Positions 8,619-18,412 of a stretch of 64,000 nucleotides of DNA are shown one piece after another. The notes beneath the pieces are model-generated. The model was not told where the DNA came from, did no database searches, and saw only the letters and a list, made by a program, of their open reading frames with translations. Each line of letters opens with the position of its first letter. Positions within the stretch are counted from its first letter, which is position 1. Both the position numbers and the translations under genes were made by a program. Location of the stretch: assembly GCA_930987725.1 (NCBI GenBank), contig CAKNKY010000003.1, positions 1 through 64,000 of the forward strand. Direction: 5' to 3'. The stretch comes from an uncultured Anaeromassilibacillus sp. GTDB lineage: Bacteria; Bacillota; Clostridia; Oscillospirales; Acutalibacteraceae.

Positions 8619-9956
8619 TCAATCGGACGGCTGGCCGTAGAGATCCTGCAGCAGCGCAAGGCCCGTCTGCGTGCGGAACACGCGGTGACGCGCCGTCTCC
8701 ACCGCCTCCGGCCCGAGGCCGTTTTCCCCGATATTCACAAGCGCGTCCGCTTCCACAAGCGCCTGGAAATCTGGGCCGTCCACTGCGGAGAGCGTGTGGT
8801 GATGGCCCACCAGAAACGCAATCCGCTCGATGGCGTCCGCCCCATAACCCAGGCGCGAGAGCAGGCGCCGCGCGGGAGCCGGGCCCTCCTTCTCCTGATA
8901 GGGGCCGGCGGACGAGCCGTACCGCTCGAGCGCCGGGCGGATGCCGATGTCATGCACGAGCGCTGCCGCACACGTCACGCGCTCCAGGCGCGGCGAAAAA
9001 CCCTCCCCCCGCGCAATGAGGGCGGCATAGCCCGTCACTTTGATCAGGTGATGGATGCGCTCCGCACAGCCGCGCTCATAGTCCGCCATAGAGAGCGCGA
9101 GCGATGCCTCGTCCGCCGGCAGGAGATCCGGCGCGAGCACAAACTGCTCCACGGCGGCCCCCACGCCTCCCTCCTCGTTCGAGAGAGGCGTTTCATAGGC
9201 AGCGCGCCGCTTCACCTCCTTGAGGCCGCTGCACATGGCCACGGAGACACCGGCCTGTTCCATAAGCTCATAATCGTTGTCGCCGTCGCCGATCGCCATC
9301 GTTTCCACAAGAGGGATATTCAGCGTTTCACAGAGATGCGCAAGGCCTTCCCCCTTGTTCACACCCTTCGCGTTGAGCTCCATGTAGCCGGGCACAGAAG
9401 AAGACACAGCCAGGAGATCCTGCGCGCACAGCTCGCGCAGGATCTCCTCCTTCTCCCCCGGCCCCATGCCGGAGATCGTGAACTTTTCCACGGCACGCCC
9501 CTGCAAAGCGTCCGCCAGCGAGGAAACAAGATGCACCTGCGGCCGGAACATGGCCCAGAACCCGCCTGCCTGCGCCATGCGATCCAGCTCGGACCGATCC
9601 TTTTCCGCCATCCAGGAAAGGCCGTCCGCATACACCTCCACTGAAACGCCGGAGTGACAGCCAAGCACAGAGAGCAGCTTTTCCACAAGGGGGGCGTCAA
9701 TCGGGCAGGACCAGATGGTTTCCCCTGTTTTCAGATCCAGGATGGAGGCCCCGTTCGACGCAATGGCATAGCGGGCGGCCGGAAGCTGGCCGGCCACCGG
9801 ACCGAGCGCCGCCCTGGTGCGCCCGCTGGCCAGCGCCACAAAAACGCCTTTCTTTTCCGCTGCTGCCAGAGCGGCGGAAGAGCGCGGCGAGACGGTGAGA
9901 TGATCGTTTTCCAGCAGTGTGCCGTCGAGATCGACGGCGATCAAGCGAATGTCCAT
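8619..9956 (-). CDS. Cof-type HAD-IIB phosphatase fused to C-terminal HD-domain phosphohydrolase
   Basis: Start MDIRLIAVDLDGTLLENDHL; AIGDGDNDYELMEQAG; C-terminal AALVHDIGIRPALERYG..LVGHHHTLS..LVEADALVNIGE. Confidence 0.9.
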   Translation of the reverse strand: MDIRLIAVDLDGTLLENDHLTVSPRSSAALAAAEKKGVFVALASGRTRAALGPVAGQLPAARYAIASNGASILDLKTGETIWSCPIDAPLVEKLLSVLGCHSGVSVEVYADGLSWMAEKDRSELDRMAQAGGFWAMFRPQVHLVSSLADALQGRAVEKFTISGMGPGEKEEILRELCAQDLLAVSSSVPGYMELNAKGVNKGEGLAHLCETLNIPLVETMAIGDGDNDYELMEQAGVSVAMCSGLKEVKRRAAYETPLSNEEGGVGAAVEQFVLAPDLLPADEASLALSMADYERGCAERIHHLIKVTGYAALIARGEGFSPRLERVTCAAALVHDIGIRPALERYGSSAGPYQEKEGPAPARRLLSRLGYGADAIERIAFLVGHHHTLSAVDGPDFQALVEADALVNIGENGLGPEAVETARHRVFRTQTGLALLQDLYGQPSD

Positions 9957-10032
9957 AAAGCCCTCCTTCAGGCACTTTCGCCTTTTCAGCAAAAAAGCGG
10001 CCTGCCAGCCGGCGGCCGCCGTTTTCAGTTTT

Positions 10033-10575
10033 TCAGGTGAGATCGCCGCACAGAACCGAGCCGGCCCCGCCTGAGAGTGCATTTTTCCGGGTGCGCAGAA
10101 GACGCTTGCGCAGCGTTTGCAGACGGAAGCGGTTATACCGCTGGATTGCGGCAAACGGGAGATTGCCCAGCAGCGTGAGGAATGCCGCCAAAAGGCCGAA
10201 ACCAATGGGATTCACCACGAGGAGTAAAACGGCGCACAGCGCGCCGGAAAGATGCATCCATTCTCCGCGGCACGTCTCCATGATGAAGCGGTCGAGATAT
10301 TCGAGAGAAAGATCCTCCATATTTTCAAGATGCTCTTTGGAAAAGCCGCCTTTGCTCACAAACTGCGGGATGTGGTCCTTCCACACGTTGATGCGCAGCG
10401 TATCCTTATACCAGCGGCCGCCTCTTTCCCAATTGCGCGCGCGGAAACGCGGCCTGTTTTCATCAAAGTACGAAACCGGAAGCTTCACACAGGCAATAAA
10501 CACCGTGACATGCCACACGCCGACAATCAGCAGATCCCACACGAGAATTTGAATTCCCGAAAGTCCCCTCAGCAA
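10033..10575 (-). CDS. Membrane protein resembling glycosyl-4,4'-diaponeurosporenoate acyltransferase (CrtO-like)
   Basis: 205 aa ORF to 10650; AAGGAGG RBS 8 nt before an in-frame TTG at 10575 suggests the true start; RxRxWERGGRWYKDTLRINVWKDHIPQ motif. Confidence 0.65.
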   Translation of the reverse strand: MLRGLSGIQILVWDLLIVGVWHVTVFIACVKLPVSYFDENRPRFRARNWERGGRWYKDTLRINVWKDHIPQFVSKGGFSKEHLENMEDLSLEYLDRFIMETCRGEWMHLSGALCAVLLLVVNPIGFGLLAAFLTLLGNLPFAAIQRYNRFRLQTLRKRLLRTRKNALSGGAGSVLCGDLT

Positions 10576-10757
10576 AACAAGATTCCTCCTTTTCTCCGCA
10601 AAATCTGCATAAAAAACAAGTTTTATTTTATAGGACTGGATTATTTTCACCGGTTATGCTAAGATCAAAGCCGGAAATTTTTCTCTGTGCAGCAAGGCAG
10701 AGAGAAAAATTCAACCTTAATGCTATTATAGTATAAATGGGAGGAGCGCGCAAGAGA

Positions 10758-11768
10758 ATGAAAGCTTTATTTTTGGGAGGAACGGGCACCATCAGTTCCG
10801 CCTGCGTACGGCTGGCGCTGGAACAGGGCTGGGAGATCACCCTGCTGAACCGCGGCAACCGCCCTGCGCCGGAGGGTGTGGAGCAGATCCGCGCGGACGC
10901 GAAGAACATGGACGAGGTCAAAGCCGCGCTGGGCGACAGGACGTTTGACGTCGTGGCAGAGTTCATCGGCTTCCAGCCGCTGGACGTGCAGCGCGACATC
11001 GAGCTGTTCCGCGGCAAATGCGGCCAGTATATCTACATCAGCTCGGCTTCCGCGTATCAGAAGCCGGTGGCCAATCTGCCCATCACCGAGAGCACGCCGC
11101 TGTGCAACCCCTACTGGCAGTACTCTCGCGACAAGATCGCGTGCGAGGAGATCCTCATGAAGGCTTACCGCTCCTTCGGCTTCCCTGTGACCATCGTGCG
11201 GCCGAGCCACACGTACTGCGAGCGGGCCATCCCGATGGGCGTGGACGGCAGCAGGGGAAGCTGGCAGATCATCCGCCGCATGCAGCAGGGCAAGCCTATC
11301 ATTGTGCAGGGCGACGGCACCTCGCTGTGGACGTTCACCTTCAACACCGATCTGGCCAAGGGCTTCTGCGGCCTCATGGGCAACCCCCATGCGCTCGGCC
11401 AGGCCGTGCACATCACGAGCGACGAGAGCGTGACGTGGAACCAGGCGTATGAGAGCATCGGCCGCGCCCTGGGCGTGAAGCCGAACCTCGTGCACATCGC
11501 CACCGATTACCTTGTGGCCTGCGATCCTTCCCTGCTCGGGTCCCTCATGGGAGACAAGTCCCACTCCGTCGTGTTTGACAATTCGAAGATCAAGCAGCTG
11601 GTGCCGGGCTTCTGCGCCACCATCCGCTACGATCAGGGCGTTGACATCTGCCTGAAATACATCGCGCAGCACCCGGAGCTCCAGGTGGAGGATCCGGAGT
11701 TTGACGCCTGGTGCGACCGCGTGATCGCCGGTTATTTCTCCGGCCTGAAGAACATGGAGAAGCAGTGA
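10758..11768 (+). CDS. NAD-dependent epimerase/dehydratase (SDR family)
   Basis: MKALFLGGTGTISSACVRLALEQGWEITLLNRG Rossmann start. Confidence 0.9.
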   Translation: MKALFLGGTGTISSACVRLALEQGWEITLLNRGNRPAPEGVEQIRADAKNMDEVKAALGDRTFDVVAEFIGFQPLDVQRDIELFRGKCGQYIYISSASAYQKPVANLPITESTPLCNPYWQYSRDKIACEEILMKAYRSFGFPVTIVRPSHTYCERAIPMGVDGSRGSWQIIRRMQQGKPIIVQGDGTSLWTFTFNTDLAKGFCGLMGNPHALGQAVHITSDESVTWNQAYESIGRALGVKPNLVHIATDYLVACDPSLLGSLMGDKSHSVVFDNSKIKQLVPGFCATIRYDQGVDICLKYIAQHPELQVEDPEFDAWCDRVIAGYFSGLKNMEKQ

Positions 11769-11781
11769 CGGAGGACAGGCT

Positions 11782-12696
11782 ATGAATCTGGAAACGCTTT
11801 TTGATCGCTTTGCCCGCACCGTGGAGGAACGCGGGCTGCACGTGGAAGGCATTGCCGCGGCGGACGAAAAGAAACTTCTGCTGGAACGCCGCTTCACCCC
11901 GGATCGCCCGCGCAATATCTATTCGCACACGAAGAGTTACATGGTGACGGCGGCCGGGATGGCCATGGCGGACGGTCTCCTTTCGCTGGACGACCGGCTG
12001 GCCGACTGTTTCCCGGAAAAGCTGCCGCCCCGCCCGCAGGAAGCGATCTTTTCCATCACACTGCGCCATCTGCTCACCATGTCGAGCGGTTTCGGCCGCG
12101 CCCTGCTGATGGGGCCGGATCGCCGCGCCGGCACGGGCCTGCCCGATTACATGGCATACATGCTGGCCCAGCCCGTTGCGGAAACGCCCGGCACGCGGTT
12201 CTGCTATTCCACGGCGGACAGCATCCTGGCCGCGCGCATGATTGAAAAGGCCGTGGGCTGCCGGCTTTCGGCGTATCTCTATGACCGGCTGTTTTCCAAG
12301 TTGGGGCAGGGCTTCCCCATTTGGGAATGCGACGCCGAGGGCCACCCCTGCGGCGGCGGGCTCTACCTTTCCCTCACAGAAATGCTCAAGCTTGGCCAGC
12401 TTTACCTTTCGGGCGGCGTGTGGCAGGGCGAGCGGCTGCTGGAGGAGAGCTGGGTGCGCGAAGCGACGCGAAAGCAGATCGAAACGGACAATCCCGCCGA
12501 TTTCTGGAACTGCGGCTACGGCTACCAGTTCTGGATGTCCCCCTACCCCGGCGCCTACCGCGCCGACGGCGCGTTCGGCCAGGTGACAACCGTGCTGCCG
12601 GAAAAGGGCCTTGTCGTGGCGGTGCAGTGCCCGGAGGAGGGCGACTTCGAGCAGGTAAAGCGGGCGCTCCATGAGGAGATCCTGACGCAGCTCTGA
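11782..12696 (+). CDS. Serine hydrolase, class C beta-lactamase-like
   Basis: YSHTKSYMVTAAGMAMADGLLSLDD, SxxK-type motif. Confidence 0.85.
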   Translation: MNLETLFDRFARTVEERGLHVEGIAAADEKKLLLERRFTPDRPRNIYSHTKSYMVTAAGMAMADGLLSLDDRLADCFPEKLPPRPQEAIFSITLRHLLTMSSGFGRALLMGPDRRAGTGLPDYMAYMLAQPVAETPGTRFCYSTADSILAARMIEKAVGCRLSAYLYDRLFSKLGQGFPIWECDAEGHPCGGGLYLSLTEMLKLGQLYLSGGVWQGERLLEESWVREATRKQIETDNPADFWNCGYGYQFWMSPYPGAYRADGAFGQVTTVLPEKGLVVAVQCPEEGDFEQVKRALHEEILTQL

Positions 12697-12737
12697 GTGC
12701 TTTCCGATTTGCCTTCGAAAAAAGAACAGACGATAGC

Positions 12738-12777
12738 AGAACCCCCGGAGACGCCGTGCGGCGCTTCCGGGGGTTCT
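12738..12777. terminator. Terminator between the serine hydrolase and RNase P RNA
   Basis: AGAACCCCCGGAG..TTCCGGGGGTTCT long stem. Confidence 0.75.
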
Positions 12778-13130
12778 GTTGTGACCAGCCCTGTAAGCCG
12801 AGTTCTGTCTAGAACGACCATCTATCTTGACCGTGCGTTGCCGCTCCGGTTCATGCCACCTCCACGGGACGCGCCGGGCCGGCACATGGTGTCCCTCCGC
12901 GGTGTTGCTCCGAATAGGGTTTGCAGGGCCGCGCGGTCTCCCGCGCGCCGGTGAGCTCTTACCTCGCCTTTCCACCCTTACCGCCCGAAGGCGGCGGTAT
13001 CTCTCTGTTGCACTTTCCCTGGGGTCGCCCCCGGCGGCCGTTAGCCGTTATTCCTGCCCTGTGGAGCTCGGACTTTCCTCAGGCGGGCCCTTTCGGGCTC
13101 CGCCCGCGGCCGTTCAGGCTGCTCACGTTG
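12778..13130 (-). ncRNA. rnpB: RNase P RNA, bacterial class A-like
   Basis: Minus strand carries GAGGAAAGTCCGAGCTCC near 5', ATAACGGCTAACGGCC, GGTAAGGGTGGAAAGGCGAGGTAAGAGCTCACCG, and 3' ACAGAACTCGGCTTACAG. Confidence 0.95.
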
Positions 13131-13158
13131 TTTATTGTAACGGAAACAAAGCGCCTTG

Positions 13159-14628
13159 TCAAATGGTATGCTCTTCGAGCAGTCTCGTTTTGACCTTCCA
13201 CAACTCGGGGGAGAGATCGACGTAATACTGGTGCGGGTTTTCAAAGCGCTTCACTTCGTCCCACAGCGTGTCCACCTGCGCGGCGCAGTAATCGCGCAGC
13301 TCATTGAGGCTGCGCTCCTTCGCCAGGCAGCGGCCGCCCTCGAAAATCTTTTCGCGCAGCCGCACGGCGCGGAAGTTCGTGAGCGTCTTGCGCTTCCAGA
13401 CGTGGTCCGGGTCAAAAATCTCGTAGGGACGCGTATCGTCGATGACCTCCTCATGCAGCGTCATCACGTCGGCGAGCGCCTTTCCCGTCTCACGGTCATA
13501 CAGCCGCCACACCTCCTTGAAGCAGGGGGTGGTGATCTTCGCCACATTCTCGCTCACCTTGATCTTCGGCGTCACGGAGCCGTCCGCATTCTCCACGCCG
13601 CAGAGCTTGTAGACGCCGCCGAACACCGGCTCCGGTGCGGCGGTGATCATCCGCTCGCCCACGCCGAAGCTGTCCACGCACGCACCCTGGGCCAGCATAT
13701 CGCGTATAATATACTCATCAAGGGAATTGGACGCCGTGATCTTGCAATCCGGGAAACCGGCCTCGTCGAGCATCTTCCTGGCCTTGCGGGAAAGATATGT
13801 GATGTCGCCGCTGTCGATGCGGATGCCGGCCGGGCGGAAGCCGCGCGGCACGACCACGTCGTTGAACACCTTGATGGCGTTGGGAATGCCGGACTTGAGC
13901 ACATTGTAGGTGTCGACCAGCAGCGTGCAGGCATTGGGATATTGCTCCGCATAGGCGCGGAACGCGTCGTACTCGCTGTCGAACAGCTGGATCCAGGAAT
14001 GCGCCATCGTGCCGAGGGCGGGAATTTGATAATCCCTGTCACAGATGGTGCAGGCGGTGCCGCAGCATCCGCCGATATAAGCCGCGCGCGCACCATAGAT
14101 GGCGCCGTCCGGGCCCTGGGCACGGCGGGAACCGAATTCCATGACGGCGCGTCCCTGCGCGGCGCGCACAATACGGTTCGCCTTCGTGGCGATCAGGCTC
14201 TGGTGGTTGATCGTGAGCAGCAGCATCGTTTCCACAAGCTGCGCCTGGATAACAGGCCCGCGCACCGTGACAATCGCCTCGCCCGGGAAAATGGGCGTGC
14301 CCTCCGGCACGGCCCAGACATCGCAGGTGAAACGGAAATGGGCCAGGTAATCGAGGAAATCCTCCCGGAATGAGCCGGTGGAGCGCAGATAGCGGATGTC
14401 CTCCTCCGTGAACGTGAGGGCCTTGAGATAATCGACCAGCTGCTGCACGCCCGCCATGATGCCAAAGCCGCCGTTGTTCGGCACATGGCGGAAGAACATG
14501 TCGAAATAGGCGATGGTATCCCGGTAACCGTTGGCAAAATACCCGTTGCCCATGGTCAGCTCATAAAAGTCCGTGAGCATCGAAAGGTTTTTGCCCATCA
14601 CAGTGAGATCTTTCGTTTGTTCGGTCAT
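13159..14628 (-). CDS. pncB: Nicotinate phosphoribosyltransferase
   Basis: LTDFYELTMGNGYFANG, EFGSRRAQGPDGAIYGARAAYIGG, GIRIDSGDITYLSRKARKMLD. Confidence 0.95.
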   Translation of the reverse strand: MTEQTKDLTVMGKNLSMLTDFYELTMGNGYFANGYRDTIAYFDMFFRHVPNNGGFGIMAGVQQLVDYLKALTFTEEDIRYLRSTGSFREDFLDYLAHFRFTCDVWAVPEGTPIFPGEAIVTVRGPVIQAQLVETMLLLTINHQSLIATKANRIVRAAQGRAVMEFGSRRAQGPDGAIYGARAAYIGGCCGTACTICDRDYQIPALGTMAHSWIQLFDSEYDAFRAYAEQYPNACTLLVDTYNVLKSGIPNAIKVFNDVVVPRGFRPAGIRIDSGDITYLSRKARKMLDEAGFPDCKITASNSLDEYIIRDMLAQGACVDSFGVGERMITAAPEPVFGGVYKLCGVENADGSVTPKIKVSENVAKITTPCFKEVWRLYDRETGKALADVMTLHEEVIDDTRPYEIFDPDHVWKRKTLTNFRAVRLREKIFEGGRCLAKERSLNELRDYCAAQVDTLWDEVKRFENPHQYYVDLSPELWKVKTRLLEEHTI

Positions 14629-14967
14629 AATCACGCATCTCCAAACCATAATGTGGAGCTCCGGCCGCCCCGCACAGCCGGGCCCAGGGGTTTATTATTT
14701 GCTTTATTATATCAAATTCCCAGGCACAGCACAATTCTTTTTTCCGGTTCCGCCCCTTTCCGGGCTTCCGGCAGGAACGGCAAAACATTGCGGCAGGATT
14801 TCTCTGCCACATGCCTTGAGTTTTTCCAAAAAAAACAGTATAATGAGGAAAAACCCTCAGCAATCTGACCGGAACAGCTGTTTTGGGAGCAACGAACCGC
14901 CAGGCTCCGCGAAGCGGGGCGTTTTCGCATACAAGGTACGAGAACAATTCTGGGGAGTGATGCAGTT

Positions 14968-15216
14968 TTGAGACTACGCAAACAGGCTTTGGGCAACCGG
15001 AACCTCATCGGCGCCCGCGTGGAACAGGCGCGCAAGGGGCTGGGCATGAAGCAGAAAGAGCTGCTCGCCCAGCTGCAGGTGAACGGCGTCGACATGAACG
15101 CTTCGGCTCTCTCCAAACTGGAGGGGCAGATGCGCAGCGTGAACGATTTTGAGATTGTGGCGCTGGCCAATATTTTGAACGTCTCGGTGGACTGGCTGTT
15201 GGGACGGGAAAACTGA
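14968..15216 (+). CDS. XRE-family helix-turn-helix regulator
   Basis: 82 aa; ARKGLGMKQKELLAQLQVNG..SALSKLEGQMRSVNDFEIVALANILNVSVDWLLG. Confidence 0.88.
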   Translation: MRLRKQALGNRNLIGARVEQARKGLGMKQKELLAQLQVNGVDMNASALSKLEGQMRSVNDFEIVALANILNVSVDWLLGREN

Positions 15217-15231
15217 ACAGGCAAAACGGGG

Positions 15232-15272
15232 AAGGCGGGCACGCGTCCATAGGGCGTGTGTCCGCCTTTTTT
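15232..15272 (+). terminator. Terminator downstream of the XRE regulator
   Basis: AAGGCGGGCACGCG..CGTGTGTCCGCCTTTTTT. Confidence 0.75.
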
Positions 15273-15356
15273 GGCCTGCGGCGCATGAAAACAGGGCATG
15301 GTGGTCATTCTAAACCTGATAAACGCGAGCCAAGCAACAGGAAAGGATGACGGAAC

Positions 15357-16670
15357 ATGGCATTTCTCGAGATTGAACAGGTTACGGGGCGCATGATTCT
15401 CGATTCGCGCGGCACCCCCACGGTGGAAGCCGAGGTGCGGCTGCGGGGCGGCGCAGTGGGCCGGGGCGCGGCGCCGAGCGGCGCTTCCACGGGCACGTTC
15501 GAGGCACGCGAACTGCGCGACGGGGACGATTCCCGCTTCGGCGGCAAAGGCGTGAGCAACGCCGTGCGCAACATCAACACCGCCATCCGCCGCGCGCTGC
15601 GCATGCGGGACGCCTCGGATCAGACAGGCATCGATCTGGCGCTGGCGGAAGCGGACGGCACGCCGAACAAATCGCGTCTGGGCGCCAACGCCGTGCTCGC
15701 GGTGTCGATTGCCTCCGCACGGGCGGCAGCACACGCGCTCGGGCTTCCGCTCTACCGCTTCCTGGGCGGGACAGCGGCGCGCTGCCTGCCCGTGCCGATG
15801 ATGAATGTGCTCAACGGCGGCGCGCACGCCGCCAATACCATTGATGTGCAGGAATTCATGATCCTGCCCCTGGGCGCCCCGAATTTCCAGGAAGCGGTGC
15901 GCTGGTGCGCCGAGGTCTACGCCGCCCTGCGAACCAACCTGCACCGCGGCGGCCTTTCCACCGCCTTGGGCGACGAGGGCGGCTTTGCGCCGGATCTGCC
16001 GAACAGCGAGGCGGCCATCCGCTGCCTCCTGGAGGCGATCGAATCGGCCGGTTTCCGCCCCGGCGCCGATTTCATGCTTGCCCTGGACGCCGCCGCAAAC
16101 GAATGGACCACCGGCGCGGCCGGCGAATATACGCTGCCGAAAGCAGGGCTCCGGCTGCACACCCGCGATCTCATTGAACACTGGAAAACACTGTGCGCAC
16201 AGTACCCCATCGCCTCGCTGGAGGACCCGCTGGGCGAGGAGGACTGGGAAGGGTGGCAGGTCCTGACGCAGGAGCTCGGCGGCCGCGTGCAGCTTGTGGG
16301 CGACGATCTTTTCGTGACAAACGCGGAGCGGCTGCAGCGCGGCCTGCAGCAGGGCTGCGCCAATTCCATCCTCATCAAACCCAACCAGGCCGGCACGCTC
16401 ACCGAGGCCATGGAGGCCGCCCGCCTTGCCCGGCGCGCCGGGTATACGGCCATCGCCTCCCACCGTTCGGGCGAAACGGAGGACTGCGTGGTGGCGGACC
16501 TGGCCATCGCCCTGAACGCCGGGCTTATCAAAACGGGCGCGCCCTGCCGCGGCGAGCGCACAGCCAAATACAACCGCCTGCTGCGCGCCGCCGGGGAACT
16601 GGGCCGCGGCGCCGTCTATCCCGGGTATTCCGCCCTGCCCTTCCGGCGCACCGTCCCCTCGCTGCACTGA
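15357..16670 (+). CDS. eno: Enolase (phosphopyruvate hydratase)
   Basis: [69 protein letters not shown]. Confidence 0.93.
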   Translation: MAFLEIEQVTGRMILDSRGTPTVEAEVRLRGGAVGRGAAPSGASTGTFEARELRDGDDSRFGGKGVSNAVRNINTAIRRALRMRDASDQTGIDLALAEADGTPNKSRLGANAVLAVSIASARAAAHALGLPLYRFLGGTAARCLPVPMMNVLNGGAHAANTIDVQEFMILPLGAPNFQEAVRWCAEVYAALRTNLHRGGLSTALGDEGGFAPDLPNSEAAIRCLLEAIESAGFRPGADFMLALDAAANEWTTGAAGEYTLPKAGLRLHTRDLIEHWKTLCAQYPIASLEDPLGEEDWEGWQVLTQELGGRVQLVGDDLFVTNAERLQRGLQQGCANSILIKPNQAGTLTEAMEAARLARRAGYTAIASHRSGETEDCVVADLAIALNAGLIKTGAPCRGERTAKYNRLLRAAGELGRGAVYPGYSALPFRRTVPSLH

Positions 16671-16674
16671 GTTT

Positions 16675-16724
16675 TGCCCCTGCCCGGCAGACCGGAACGG
16701 TTCTGCTTGACAGGGGCCTTTTGT
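16675..16724 (+). terminator. Eno terminator overlapping the padR promoter
   Basis: GCCCCTG..CAGGGGC stem with inner CAGACCG/CGGTTCTG helix, then CTTTTG. Confidence 0.55.
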
Positions 16725-16735
16725 TCCCTTATAAT
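16707..16735 (+). promoter_or_regulatory. Consensus sigma-A promoter of the padR operon
   Basis: TTGACA (16707-16712), 17-nt spacer, TATAAT (16730-16735). Confidence 0.85.
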
Positions 16736-16764
16736 ATCGTTAGATGATATTATAAAACGATATT
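16733..16764. promoter_or_regulatory. Inverted-repeat operator, probably for PadR
   Basis: AATATCGTT (16733-16741) N14 AACGATATT (16756-16764), overlapping the -10. Confidence 0.7.
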
Positions 16765-16787
16765 GCACTGGGAAAGGGGTGTGCGCC

Positions 16788-17165
16788 ATGCCGAAAAAAT
16801 CGCTGGAAAGCCTGACGGAATCCATGTTCTACGTGCTCATGGCCTTCTGCCGCGGGCCGATGTGCGGGATCGACGCCGCCGCGTTCATTGCGGAAAAGAC
16901 GGGCGGTTCCCTGGCGGTGGGCCCCGCAACGCTTTACACCATTCTGGGCAAGTTCGAAAAGGAAGGGTATCTGAAGGAGATTGCGACGGACGGCCGCAAG
17001 CGCACATATGCCATCACCGAAAAGGGACTGGCGGCCTATGACTGCGAGGTTGCGCGGCTGCGGCGCTGCGTGGCGGACGCGGAGAGCGAAGGGAGGCATC
17101 CCCATGAAGCACAGGAAACGGCAGAGCACCCGCGCCTGGCGGTTCCCGCCCTGTCCGGCATATGA
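16788..17165 (+). CDS. PadR-family transcriptional regulator
   Basis: MPKKSLESLTESMFYVLMAFCRGPMCGIDAAAFI..VGPATLYTILGKFEKEGYL. Confidence 0.92.
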   Translation: MPKKSLESLTESMFYVLMAFCRGPMCGIDAAAFIAEKTGGSLAVGPATLYTILGKFEKEGYLKEIATDGRKRTYAITEKGLAAYDCEVARLRRCVADAESEGRHPHEAQETAEHPRLAVPALSGI

Positions 17166-18315
17166 CGTCGAGGCCACGGAGAGCTGGCTGCAAAGCATGG
17201 CCGCGCAGGGGCTGCACCTGAGTGAGGACGGCTTCTTCGCCGGTTTTGCCTGCTTTGACCGCGGCAAACCGAAACAGACACGGTACCGGCTGGAGGCCGC
17301 GCCGGGCGCTGCCGGAGAGGGGCCGGATGAACAGGCGCGGGAACTCACCGAGGCCGCCGGGTGGCGGTTCACGGCGCGGCGCGGCGATTTTCTCATCTAC
17401 GCGAGCGACGAGCCGGGCGGCGTGGAGCTGCACACCGACCCGCGCGTGCAGGCCCTCTCGCTGAACCTGATCCGCAAGCGGGCGCGCAGAAGTGTTTTCT
17501 CCCTGATTCCGTGGCTCCTCCTCTGCTTCTTCTTTTCCCAGCGGATGCTGCTCACGGCATGGGTGCAGATCGGCACGCCCCTCTCGCTGCTGGGGGCTGT
17601 CCTCGTGCTCTGGGCGATCGGCAGCACGGCGGCTTCCGCCCTCTCGCTGCGGCGGCTGTGGAAAAAGCTGCGCAGCGGCCAGGCGCCGGATCACCGCAAG
17701 GACTGGCGGCGGAAGGCGCGGCGATACCGACTCTCGTTTGCCGCTTATCTTGTGCTTGCGGCCGTGTACTTCATCAGCCTGCTGCGGCTCTGGTCGCTGG
17801 CAAGCGAGGGGGCTTTCGAAACGCCGCTCGCCGCCTACGCTGACCCCATCCCCTTCGCCACGATGGAGGATCTGGTCCCCGGCTCCGTCTATGTGCCGGA
17901 AAGCCAGAGCGTTCTGGCAGACACGGTGGAGGAACACCGGGATCCCCTCGCCCCGATCCAGCTGCGTCTCACACAGCACGGCACGCTGCGGCTCGACGGC
18001 AAAACGGTGCTCAGCGGCGGCTGGAACGCCGAATATTATGAGACGGCTGCCCCGTGGATGGCCCGCCAGATTGCGCGGGAATACATCGCAAACGACCGCC
18101 GCCGCAACCGGAACCATTTCAGCGAGATTGTGCTGCCGGAACCGGTGGACGCGGATTTTGTCTCGGTGTACAGCGCCGTGTTCCCCACCGCCGTTGTGGT
18201 GCAGGGGAACCGTGTGGCGCATGTCACCTTTTACCAGTTAAACCGGGATGAGAGCAGGGACATCCCGGTGGAGACATGGGTTTCCCTTCTGGCGGAGAGC
18301 CTGCGGGAGCCATAA
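17104..18315 (+). CDS. DUF2812 domain-containing membrane protein
   Basis: WRFPPCPAYDVEATESWLQSMAAQGLHLSEDGFFAGFACFDRGKPKQTRYRLE; two TM segments; overlaps the padR end. Confidence 0.85.
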   Translation: MKHRKRQSTRAWRFPPCPAYDVEATESWLQSMAAQGLHLSEDGFFAGFACFDRGKPKQTRYRLEAAPGAAGEGPDEQARELTEAAGWRFTARRGDFLIYASDEPGGVELHTDPRVQALSLNLIRKRARRSVFSLIPWLLLCFFFSQRMLLTAWVQIGTPLSLLGAVLVLWAIGSTAASALSLRRLWKKLRSGQAPDHRKDWRRKARRYRLSFAAYLVLAAVYFISLLRLWSLASEGAFETPLAAYADPIPFATMEDLVPGSVYVPESQSVLADTVEEHRDPLAPIQLRLTQHGTLRLDGKTVLSGGWNAEYYETAAPWMARQIAREYIANDRRRNRNHFSEIVLPEPVDADFVSVYSAVFPTAVVVQGNRVAHVTFYQLNRDESRDIPVETWVSLLAESLREP

Positions 18316-18355
18316 AAAACGGCGGGGAAGGCCGGACGCCTTCCCCGCCGTTTTG
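18315..18355 (+). terminator. Terminator downstream of DUF2812 gene
   Basis: AAAACGGCGGGGAAGGC-cggac-GCCTTCCCCGCCGTTTT. Confidence 0.85.
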
Positions 18356-18412
18356 CGGGATTAAAAAAATATCTGTCACCCTGCACTGCGCCCGCAAGAA
18401 CGGGCGGTGCGG

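Noticed and set aside
12827-13225. ORFs across 12.8-13.2 kb
   Set aside because: Region is RNase P RNA on the minus strand; ORFs have no domain support.
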